From the NCBI GenBank assembly GCA_029262455.1, contig JAJCZJ010000091.1:62001-126000 (forward strand): 64,000 nt of DNA. The letters are read 5' to 3'. The notes under the pieces are model-generated. The model saw nothing but the letters and a program-made list of their open reading frames with translations. It was not told the DNA's origin and did no database searches. The position numbers and the translations under genes are program-made. This stretch comes from Deltaproteobacteria bacterium (GTDB lineage Bacteria > Desulfobacterota > Binatia > HRBIN30 > CADEER01). Every line of letters begins with the position of its first letter. Within the stretch, counting starts at the first letter, position 1. This document shows, piece after piece, positions 33,062 through 40,113 of the stretch.

Positions 33062-33403
33062 CGTGGGAGACGAACCGTCGTTAGGATGATTCTCGCGACT
33101 CTCTCTGACTTTGGTGACCACAAGATCGCTGAGTGACCGTCGCGCCCGCCGGCCATTACAACTACTCACTGACTGAGGCGCAGTCGATTGGTCAGTCGGC
33201 GGCGCGGACTTTGTTGGCGCAGACATCTCGTTTGTTTCACCCTGCGCTGCCCCGTGTCGCCCCGGATCAAAAAGATTGAGCTAGGGGCATGCTGCTCGAT
33301 ACGGGCTTCGGCCTACTTGGGATAAGCGGGAAGTCTCAGTACTTCTTACATCCGGCGCTAGGTTCGACTGCTGCTGCGTCACTGGTGGCTGAACTTTGGC
33401 TTG
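33062..33403. other. Spacer upstream of the encapsulin operon
   Basis: About 340 bases without a recognised gene. A 72-codon frame from 33289 has no recognisable motif or good ribosome site. The region separates the repeat block from the encapsulin promoter. Confidence 0.4.
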
Positions 33404-33420
33404 TCGGCACGGCACTTGCT
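33404..33420 (+). promoter_or_regulatory. Probable sigma-54 promoter of the encapsulin operon
   Basis: TCGGCACGGCACTTGCT differs from the consensus YTGGCACGRNNNTTGCW at one position, and the GG and GC dinucleotides are exactly ten bases apart. Transcription would begin near 33431, leaving a leader of about 70 bases before the cargo gene. A possible weaker sigma-70 pair (TTGCTT, 16 bp, TATTCT) overlaps it. Confidence 0.55.
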
Positions 33421-33499
33421 TGGTTAAACCTAGATCATATTCTGGTCGAATTATCGGCTGCCCCCGAATCCTCGGGCGCGGCTCTCAGAAGGAGTCCCA

Positions 33500-33892
33500 A
33501 TGGCTAGTGACGGATACCACGAACCCCTCGAGCTGCTGTCCGAGGATACCAAGAACGTCCACCGAGCCATCGTCAGCCTGATGGAGGAGCTGGAGGCCGT
33601 CGATTGGTACCAGCAGCGCGCCGACGCGTGCTCCGACGAGCAACTCGCGGAAGTCTTGCGCCACAACCGAGACGAGGAGATTGAGCACGCGTGCATGGTC
33701 CTGGAGTGGTTGCGGCGCAACGTTCCGAAGTTCGATCAGGAGCTGCGGACCTATCTGTTTACCGACGTTCCGATTACCGGTGCCGAGGCGGCCGCGACCG
33801 GCGCCGCCGCGGGCGGGGCGGGTGGCGTGACGTCGCGTGGCGAGAAGTCGCTCGGAATCGGTAGCTTGAAAGTCGAAGGGACCACGAAATGA
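33500..33892 (+). CDS. Encapsulated ferritin-like cargo protein (EncFtn)
   Basis: A 130-residue ferroxidase cargo of an encapsulin shell. The two-helix half-ferritin carries E30 (SLMEELEAVDWYQQR), E60 and H63 (RDEEIEHACMVLEWLRR). The spacing E-30-E-3-H equals that I recall for Rhodospirillum EncFtn (E32, E62, H65), so the diiron site made by dimerisation should be intact. After a Gly/Ala linker (about residues 93-110) the tail EKSLGIGSLKVEG is the classic cargo-loading peptide. GAAGGAG precedes the ATG, and the shell gene overlaps the stop by four bases. Confidence 0.95.
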   Translation: MASDGYHEPLELLSEDTKNVHRAIVSLMEELEAVDWYQQRADACSDEQLAEVLRHNRDEEIEHACMVLEWLRRNVPKFDQELRTYLFTDVPITGAEAAATGAAAGGAGGVTSRGEKSLGIGSLKVEGTTK

Positions 33893-34701
33893 GCATACTT
33901 AGACGTGAGCTGGCGCCGATTTCGGCGGAGGCCTGGAGCGAGATCGACGAGATGGCGCGGCAGAAGCTCGAGCTCGATCTTGCCGGGCGCAAGTTGGTCG
34001 ATATCGAAGGGCCATTTGGTTGGGAGCACGGCGTCGTGGATCTCGGTCGTTTAGACCTCGATACCAAGAAGGGCAAAGACGGTTCGTTGTGGGGACTGCG
34101 CAAGGTCCTGCCGCTGGTCGAGATCCGGGTGCCCTTCAAGTTGAACCTGATGGAGCTCGACGGTAGTACGCGCGGCGCCAAGGACATCGATCTCGACGCG
34201 GTATCCGAGGCCGCCGAGAAGGTAGCGCAATTCGAAGACGGCGCGATCTTTAGCGGCCTGTCTCCAGCCGGTATCGAGGGGATGTTGGGATCATCGTCTC
34301 ACAAGCCGATCGCCGTGCGGGCGGCCGGAGACTACCCGGGCGCGCTCGTAGAGGCGATCGAGAAACTGCGCGATTCGGGCATCAACGAGCCGTACGCGCT
34401 GGTTCTCGGAACCGAGGCGTACAAGGAGCTCAACCGAGCGACCAACGACGGCTATCCGATCCGACGTCAAATCGAGCGGCAGATCCTCGACGGGCCGATC
34501 ATCCATGCGCCGAGTCTGGACGGTGCCGCGGTTACGTCTACACGCGGCGGCGACTACGTCCTCACGCTTGGGCAGGATCTGTCGATCGGTTACGCGTCGC
34601 ACGACAAAGACGAGGTTGAGCTCTACGTCACCGAGTCGTTTACCTTCCGCGTGCTGGAGCCGGCGGCGTCGGTGAAGTTGAGTCGCACCAAGGGCAAGTA
34701 A
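33889..34701 (+). CDS. Encapsulin shell protein, family 1 (linocin-M18 type)
   Basis: A 270-residue HK97-fold protein that self-assembles into a nanocompartment. The N-terminus MSILRRELAPISAEAWSEIDEMARQ and FGWEHGVVDLGRL are family signatures, followed by the P-domain and the E-loop (LPLVEIRVPFKLNLMELD). The C-terminal A-domain has DYVLTLGQDLSIGYASHDKDEVELYVTESFTFRVLEP. Together with the EncFtn cargo it should store iron and protect against oxidative damage in the cytoplasm. Start overlaps the cargo gene (ATGA). Confidence 0.97.
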   Translation: MSILRRELAPISAEAWSEIDEMARQKLELDLAGRKLVDIEGPFGWEHGVVDLGRLDLDTKKGKDGSLWGLRKVLPLVEIRVPFKLNLMELDGSTRGAKDIDLDAVSEAAEKVAQFEDGAIFSGLSPAGIEGMLGSSSHKPIAVRAAGDYPGALVEAIEKLRDSGINEPYALVLGTEAYKELNRATNDGYPIRRQIERQILDGPIIHAPSLDGAAVTSTRGGDYVLTLGQDLSIGYASHDKDEVELYVTESFTFRVLEPAASVKLSRTKGK

Positions 34702-34766
34702 AGGGCTGCGATGTTCACCCCGGCCATTTTCCGATGAACCCAGCCGGGCCATCGGCCGAACCAAAC

Positions 34767-35163
34767 CACTGATGAACGCAGGTAAACGCTGACGGTTTTT
34801 TGGCCACGGAGGAACGCTGATCGAGAAGAAAGGATCTGGCTCGGGTTGAGGCTAAGGTTGGTGCTCGCTGCGCTCGTTATTGATGTCGGTGGAGGCGTAT
34901 CGAGGAAAATGGAGGGCGAGGCTCCGTCCGAGCCGCGTAGCGGATCTGGTTTTTCTGATCGTCTCTGCAGCGAGCCTGTCGCTAATTAGAATTCCCCAAT
35001 CTTCGGTGCCGCATGAAATCTTCGCGCGCCGCGCAGAATCGAGATGTTGGCGACGCGAGGGCGTCGCGAAACCTAGCAAACAGAAGAACACAGTCTCTCG
35101 CCGGTGCCGTCTCCCGGGTTTTCGAACCGTGTTCATCCGTGGCCCGGACTGCGTTCATCAGTG
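34767..35163. repeat. Dispersed palindromic element, long copy 2
   Basis: The ends are a perfect 13-bp inverted repeat (CACTGATGAACGC at 34767-34779 and its complement at 35151-35163). The inner part (about 34860-34970: GCTCGCTGCGCTCGTTATTG, then the GGCTCCGTCCGAGCC hairpin and GCGGATCTGGTTTT) is homologous to the element at 15336-15783. It fills most of the 34702-35214 spacer. No gene is seen in it. Confidence 0.7.
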
Positions 35164-35214
35164 AAGGGGTGCGATGGTGACACCTCGTTCGTCCCCCACG
35201 CGCCAACTCTCACT

Positions 35215-36864
35215 CTACCCGATATGGGCCGCGCTGAGCGGAAGCTCGAGGCACGCCCGCGCACCTCGTCCATCTGTGGGTTCGAAGAAGAGGCGCCCGC
35301 CGTGGGCGGCGGCCAACGTTCTGCTGATCCCCAGTCCGATTCCCAGACCACTCTCCTTCGTCGTGTAGAACTGGGCAAAACAAGCTCGCGCCGCTTCTAC
35401 ATCCATTCCCGGACCGTTGTCTTCGACCCAAATCCGGATGCCTTCGTTGTTTACCAAGTGGGCGGTCACCAAGACATCGCCGTCGTCGACGTTGGTCGAC
35501 TGGATGGCTTCGCACGCGTTCACCAGCAGATTCACGAGGATCTGCATGACCTGGATGCGATCAACCTCGACCAACGGCAGATCGGGCGTGATTTCTTGAC
35601 GTAGCGAGATGTCTGGAAACGGGTGCGACATCCGCGTCAGAGTAATCGCCTCGGCGACGATCTGATTTGCGTCACAGGGAAGCCGCTCGGTGGCGCGCTT
35701 TTGCAGAAACTCCTTGAGTCCATCGACGATCTTCGCAGCACGCTGCGCTTCTTCGATGACCCGTTCCAGAGGTCGATGGACGTCGCGATAGGCCGCCTCG
35801 TGCGGTCGGAGCTTGTTTCGAGCAGCGCTGGCATAGTTGGAGATCGCCGCCAGTGGCTGATGGTAGTCGTGCGCCATCGCCGCGGCGATCTCACCCATCA
35901 TCGTCACCCGAGATACGTGTGCGAGATCGGTGATCAACCGTTGCGTTTCCGCCGCCGCAACATCCCGCTCGTTGACCAGCGCTCGAGCGACAAGGGCTGT
36001 CAGGATTCCAACCAGGGAAAACAACTGAACCGACAACAGCGAGTCGTTCGACAAACCACCGCCAAACGGACCTTGTCCATTCACGGCTGCTATGATGGCG
36101 AATGCCGCTACTGCGGGGCCAACCAGGGCGGCGAAACGATCGTCGAATCGATACGCGATGAAAACCAAAAGCGGAATCGGAAGATAATCCAGCGGAACTT
36201 CGACAGCACCGACCGACACGACATCGAGGAACGCAACGACGCAGGCCAGTGCCAAGGCGACGCTCGATGCGATCGCGACAACACGGTCCTTCTCGCTGAG
36301 CTGTGGGGCGCTACCTTCCGCCCAAATGAGCAACACCGGGGTAATGGAATAGATACCCGCCATGTCACCGATGATCCACGTCGCCCACGTCTCAGGCATC
36401 TCGGAAGCTCCGATCAGATTCGCCGAAACCAGGACGACCGTGGCGATCGATGAGGACAACGCACAACCTAGCGGCACACTAACCAACAAGAACACTGATA
36501 CGTTGCGCACACTGGAGAGAAGTCGTGGCGGGCGGCGCTGTATGAACAGTCGGTCTATCAGCAGGGGCTCCGCGGTTACGCCGAGTGCAATCGAAAATGA
36601 AGCTGCCAAGGCACTCGCAATCGCACCACTTGAATCCGAGGCGCCGATCCCGGCCCAGCAAACCACCATCGCGCCAACAAAAATGCCGGGCCACACCCGC
36701 GGCCCCCACAAGATGACGGCAGCCAATGTGATCCCCGACGGAAGCCAAACAGGTGTCGCCAGTCCCGGTGGAATCGCGAGCAACTGGCCGAGTCGCGCTG
36801 TCGCGACGAACAACAGTGCAATGACTGTCGACTGCGCCCATCGATTGTTGTGCAAATCGGCCAT
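35215..36864 (-). CDS. MASE1-type membrane sensor histidine kinase (FixL-like transmitter)
   Basis: About 549 residues. The N-terminal half has eight or so hydrophobic helices in the MASE1 pattern (PPGLATPVWLPSGITLAAVILWG). The transmitter has the H-box AAAMAHDYHQPLAAISNYA with the phospho-His, as in FixL/DctB-type kinases (AHELNQPL). The ATPase has LVNACEAI (N box), EDNGPGMD (G1) and GLGIGLGISRTLAAAHGG (G2). The first start is a TTG at 36891; ATG 36864 is preferred. It is divergent from the FixJ-like regulator, its probable partner. The signal sensed is unknown. Confidence 0.92.
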   Translation of the reverse strand: MADLHNNRWAQSTVIALLFVATARLGQLLAIPPGLATPVWLPSGITLAAVILWGPRVWPGIFVGAMVVCWAGIGASDSSGAIASALAASFSIALGVTAEPLLIDRLFIQRRPPRLLSSVRNVSVFLLVSVPLGCALSSSIATVVLVSANLIGASEMPETWATWIIGDMAGIYSITPVLLIWAEGSAPQLSEKDRVVAIASSVALALACVVAFLDVVSVGAVEVPLDYLPIPLLVFIAYRFDDRFAALVGPAVAAFAIIAAVNGQGPFGGGLSNDSLLSVQLFSLVGILTALVARALVNERDVAAAETQRLITDLAHVSRVTMMGEIAAAMAHDYHQPLAAISNYASAARNKLRPHEAAYRDVHRPLERVIEEAQRAAKIVDGLKEFLQKRATERLPCDANQIVAEAITLTRMSHPFPDISLRQEITPDLPLVEVDRIQVMQILVNLLVNACEAIQSTNVDDGDVLVTAHLVNNEGIRIWVEDNGPGMDVEAARACFAQFYTTKESGLGIGLGISRTLAAAHGGRLFFEPTDGRGARACLELPLSAAHIG

Positions 36865-36916
36865 TACGATGCGGTCCCGCTTTCTCGTCAATTCGCCACA
36901 GTGACCTTCTTGCTCA

Positions 36917-37108
36917 GCAGCCCGTTGAGAAAAAGGACGCGGGTTGCAAATGACTTTGAACAGTATCGCTGCGTCGCGAAATCCTCAACAATAGCTTCGG
37001 CTTTAGTTCCCTCCGCCGCCAAGGCTTCGGAGGACAGGCCGGTTTCGTCCCGTGTGCTCCTGCCCAAATCCTCGTTTTCGCTCCTGCACCTGTTTCTCAA
37101 CGGACTGC
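36917..37108. repeat. 192-bp element with 20-bp inverted ends between divergent regulators
   Basis: GCAGCCCGTTGAGAAAAAGG (36917-36936) and its inverted copy (37089-37108) match at 18 of 20 positions. A related sequence (TGCTCAACGGACTGCTGGC) occurs upstream of nth near 3390. It lies inside the 36865-37256 promoter region of the histidine kinase/regulator pair. No gene is seen in that region. Confidence 0.6.
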
Positions 37109-37256
37109 GACACCGCATGCGCCCTGGTTTCTCGACCAGAGCTTCAGCAGACCCTGAACTCTCGACAACCAACCCGGTGGTATCTGGTTGCGGACTTGAG
37201 GTACCTACGTCAATTCAGCTACAGGACGAATGAGAATGGCCCCGGGGGGAAGCCGC

Positions 37257-37901
37257 ATGACCAAGACTGTTTGGATCGTAGACGACGATTGCTCGGTAAC
37301 CGATTCGCTTGCAACATTGCTCGAGTCAGTCGGACACCAAGTCGAAACTTACAATTCGGCGCACGAATTCCTGGCGGGTTACAACCCGGAGCGCGCCGGG
37401 TGCATCGTGTTGGACGAGCGCATGCCTGGGATGAGTGGACACGAGCTTCAACAAGAATTGGTAAGACGTCGGGTCTTGACGCCGGTGATTCTCATTACCG
37501 CGTACGCCGTCGTCCAGTTGGCGATCGACGTCATGCGACTCGGCGCCGTGACACTCCTGGAGAAACCGTTTCGCGAGCAGCAGTTGCTCGACGCGATCAC
37601 AGAAGCCCTAAAACGCGATACTGAGGCACGAGAACGTCAAAGAGATAGGCGCGTACTACAATCTCGGATCGAACAACTAACTACGAGACAGCGCGAAGTG
37701 ATGGAGCTGGTCGTCCAGGGCTTGCCGAACAAGTCCATCGCTCACGACCTGAAGATCAGCGAGCGAACGGTCGAACTCCATCGCTCCCGGATGCTGAATT
37801 GCATGGATGCGCGATCGGCAGCGGAGTTGGCGTACGCCGTCGGACGCATGCGCGGAGACGCGCAGCAGTCCTCGCAAACTCCGAGCAAACGCCCCACCTG
37901 A
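37257..37901 (+). CDS. FixJ-family response regulator (REC-LuxR)
   Basis: 214 residues. The receiver domain has the acidic pair DDD near residue 10, the phospho-acceptor D53 in IVLDERMPGMSG and K103 in LEKPF. About residues 145-205 are a LuxR-type helix-turn-helix (LTTRQREVMELVVQGLPNKSIAHDLKISERTVELHRSRML). The strongest ribosome site (GGGGGGAAG) is just before ATG 37257, so the upstream ATG is discounted. It probably receives phosphate from the divergent MASE1 kinase. The C-terminus beyond the HTH is basic and short. Confidence 0.93.
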   Translation: MTKTVWIVDDDCSVTDSLATLLESVGHQVETYNSAHEFLAGYNPERAGCIVLDERMPGMSGHELQQELVRRRVLTPVILITAYAVVQLAIDVMRLGAVTLLEKPFREQQLLDAITEALKRDTEARERQRDRRVLQSRIEQLTTRQREVMELVVQGLPNKSIAHDLKISERTVELHRSRMLNCMDARSAAELAYAVGRMRGDAQQSSQTPSKRPT

Positions 37902-38138
37902 TCGGCAAGCGAAGAAGTGCGGAACGGCGAAAAACCCCGGCCGCCCGCTAAACCGCTGCAACGACCGAGCGGACGACTGAGTTGGGAAACAAGACGGGGA
38001 GGATACCCGCCACTGCTGGCCGGACCCTTCCCTCGGCTCGCCACCACGAGTGGATGTCCTTCTTCCTCCTTCTTACTCCCAGTCGGAACACATTGACCCG
38101 CGTTCATCCTTGGCCAAAGAGAGAGAAACAACGGCCGA

Positions 38139-39878
38139 TCAGACCACCGATCGCTGCCGAGCAACGAAAAGAAGAGCAACCAAGAACACGGCCAGCCCTT
38201 TCCTATCCGAAGTCCCAGGCCCGTTGACGGCACACCCACCGCCAAACTGAAAGGCGGTTTCGTCCGGGGTGAGCGTAGATGTCGGGGTATCCTCCGAGGT
38301 CGCTGTGGCCGTCGGCGTTGTTTCGGTTTCCGTCGGAGTCGCCGTGAACAATGTATTGGTCGCCGTTGCTGTAGCGACGGCGGTGTCGGTTGCCGTGGCC
38401 ACGGCGGTTTGCGTTTCAGTGGCCGCTGCTGTGTCTGTCGCCGTCGCTGTGGAGGTCGCAGGGGGCGGCGTCATCGTGAGCGTGGCAGTCGCTGATGCTG
38501 TTGGCTGCACATCCGGGGTCGGAGTGGGAGTCGTCAGATCGCCAGGTGTAGGTGAGGCATCTGCAAGATTGCGAGCAATCTCAAACTCTGTGCCGCTGGT
38601 CACCAAGCCAACAATATCGGCGAGGCGGTCTCCGTCGATCCGACCAACCTTGAGGACCGCGGCATTGACCAACTGGCGTCCTTCCACCCCGCCGGCGTCG
38701 GCGACAGCGGTGGCCCCGGCGTTTTTCGAAAAGCTCACTCCGTCACCCACGATCAACATCAAAGGCGCGTCTTCGATGGCGAAGACGACATCGTCGAGCT
38801 CGTCTTCATCGAAACGCCCCACAGCGGCAGCCGACACATTTGCCGGGAACAAGAAACCTTGTGTGGTGAAAGAACGATCGATGTTTCCGGAAGCAACCAC
38901 GCCGTTGAACGGGCCACCGAATGGATCGTTCTTGACGACCAAAAAGTCGTCGGTATCAGCTTCGCCCGGCGGCGACGTGTCGAACTTTCCAACGGCGAGA
39001 GAAGCCTCGCTTTGCCGAAGTTCATCGCCAAACGATACCGGTGGGTCACCTACTTCGAAATCTCCATCGCCGTTGTTGTACACGACGTGCGCGAGGTCTC
39101 GTTCTGGTTCGGTCACGACAACGTCCGGCATTCCGTCGCCGTCGAAGTCGCCGACCGCCAGGTCCGCAATGTCCGTAGTTTCTTCTAACCCAATCTGTAC
39201 GAACTCAGTCCCACACGCTTCAAACGATCCTGCGTTATTGCAAAGGAAGAAGACGCGATCGAAGTCAGCGATCGCAAGATCCGAGGTATTATCGGCATCG
39301 CCATCAAAATTCGCCGAAACAGCGCCCGACGAGTCAAAACCACCAAAATCGAACAGCGTTTCCGGAGTCGAGAAGGCGCCGGTGCCATCCCCGATCATCA
39401 CAGCCAATTCGCCGAACTCGTTGATCAGAGCCAAGTCGAGATGTCCATCGGGAGCACCCTGGTTCTCTGCGAACGGTGCCGTGAAATCCCCAATCACGAC
39501 CGCGATCGGATCCATGCCGATATCCGAATCATCCACCGCTTCGAAAGTGTCCGGGGCGCCAAAGCTTCCGTCGCCGAGCCCAAGGTAGACACTGATCTCA
39601 GATAGGTCGGTGTCCAACGCGATCAGATCGATGCTGTCGTCGGCATCGATGTCGGCCAAGGCGAAGGTGTTGTATCGGGGCACATCCAGAGCAGATTCTG
39701 TCCCGCTACTTCCATCATCAAGATCGATAACGAATTGCTCGATCACCTGTACGACCAAGACTCGCACCGCTGTTGGGAGCGTCACCCCAGCGCTGCTGAC
39801 CACGACGCCGACCAATCCGAGGACGACGGCCAACATTGCCGCATATCCGAACGTTCTCAATCTGAATCTCACAGGCAT
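38139..39878 (-). CDS. FG-GAP/VCBS-repeat surface protein with Thr/Pro linker and C-terminal sorting tail
   Basis: 579 residues. A signal sequence (about residues 5-32, FRLRTFGYAAMLAVVLGLVGVVVSS) is followed by repeated beta-propeller blades with calcium-type Asp loops (ADIDADDSIDLIALDTD; ANFDGDADNTSDLAIADFD; VGDFDGDGMPDVVVTE). Then comes a long Thr/Ala/Pro low-complexity stretch (about residues 440-540) and a tail GGGCAVNGPG, a hydrophobic helix and VARQRSVV. That tail resembles Cys-containing MYXO-CTERM-like sorting signals. ATG 39878 is chosen over upstream in-frame starts because it sits right before the signal peptide. Probably displayed on the cell surface. Confidence 0.8.
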   Translation of the reverse strand: MPVRFRLRTFGYAAMLAVVLGLVGVVVSSAGVTLPTAVRVLVVQVIEQFVIDLDDGSSGTESALDVPRYNTFALADIDADDSIDLIALDTDLSEISVYLGLGDGSFGAPDTFEAVDDSDIGMDPIAVVIGDFTAPFAENQGAPDGHLDLALINEFGELAVMIGDGTGAFSTPETLFDFGGFDSSGAVSANFDGDADNTSDLAIADFDRVFFLCNNAGSFEACGTEFVQIGLEETTDIADLAVGDFDGDGMPDVVVTEPERDLAHVVYNNGDGDFEVGDPPVSFGDELRQSEASLAVGKFDTSPPGEADTDDFLVVKNDPFGGPFNGVVASGNIDRSFTTQGFLFPANVSAAAVGRFDEDELDDVVFAIEDAPLMLIVGDGVSFSKNAGATAVADAGGVEGRQLVNAAVLKVGRIDGDRLADIVGLVTSGTEFEIARNLADASPTPGDLTTPTPTPDVQPTASATATLTMTPPPATSTATATDTAAATETQTAVATATDTAVATATATNTLFTATPTETETTPTATATSEDTPTSTLTPDETAFQFGGGCAVNGPGTSDRKGLAVFLVALLFVARQRSVV

Positions 39879-40113
39879 CACCTCGACGACACTCCTCTCG
39901 GCCATGCCGGAATTTGTCAAGGCGCATTGGCTGGAGACGGACCAGCGCAAGCAGTTGCAATTGCGGAGTCTTGAGATGATTGTCACTCGGTTTTCGGGCG
40001 CTGCCTCTAGCCGTTTCCGACAGCGAACCAAGATCAGTGTTGGAACCCTGATACGCGGGTGCACTAGGCTCGACCATTGACAGGTCCTGAGGACTTGTGC
40101 TCTTCGGGCGAAC
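39879..40113. promoter_or_regulatory. Divergent promoter region of two surface-protein genes
   Basis: 235 bases between the FG-GAP protein and the BNR-type propeller protein, which are transcribed in opposite directions. No clear sigma-70 or sigma-54 box stands out. Confidence 0.35.

Noticed and set aside
38269..39588. Long open frame on the plus strand (439 codons) rich in Val/Ser/Ala
   Set aside because: It is antisense to the FG-GAP protein gene. Its composition mirrors the Thr/Pro linker on the other strand and it has no ribosome site or motif.
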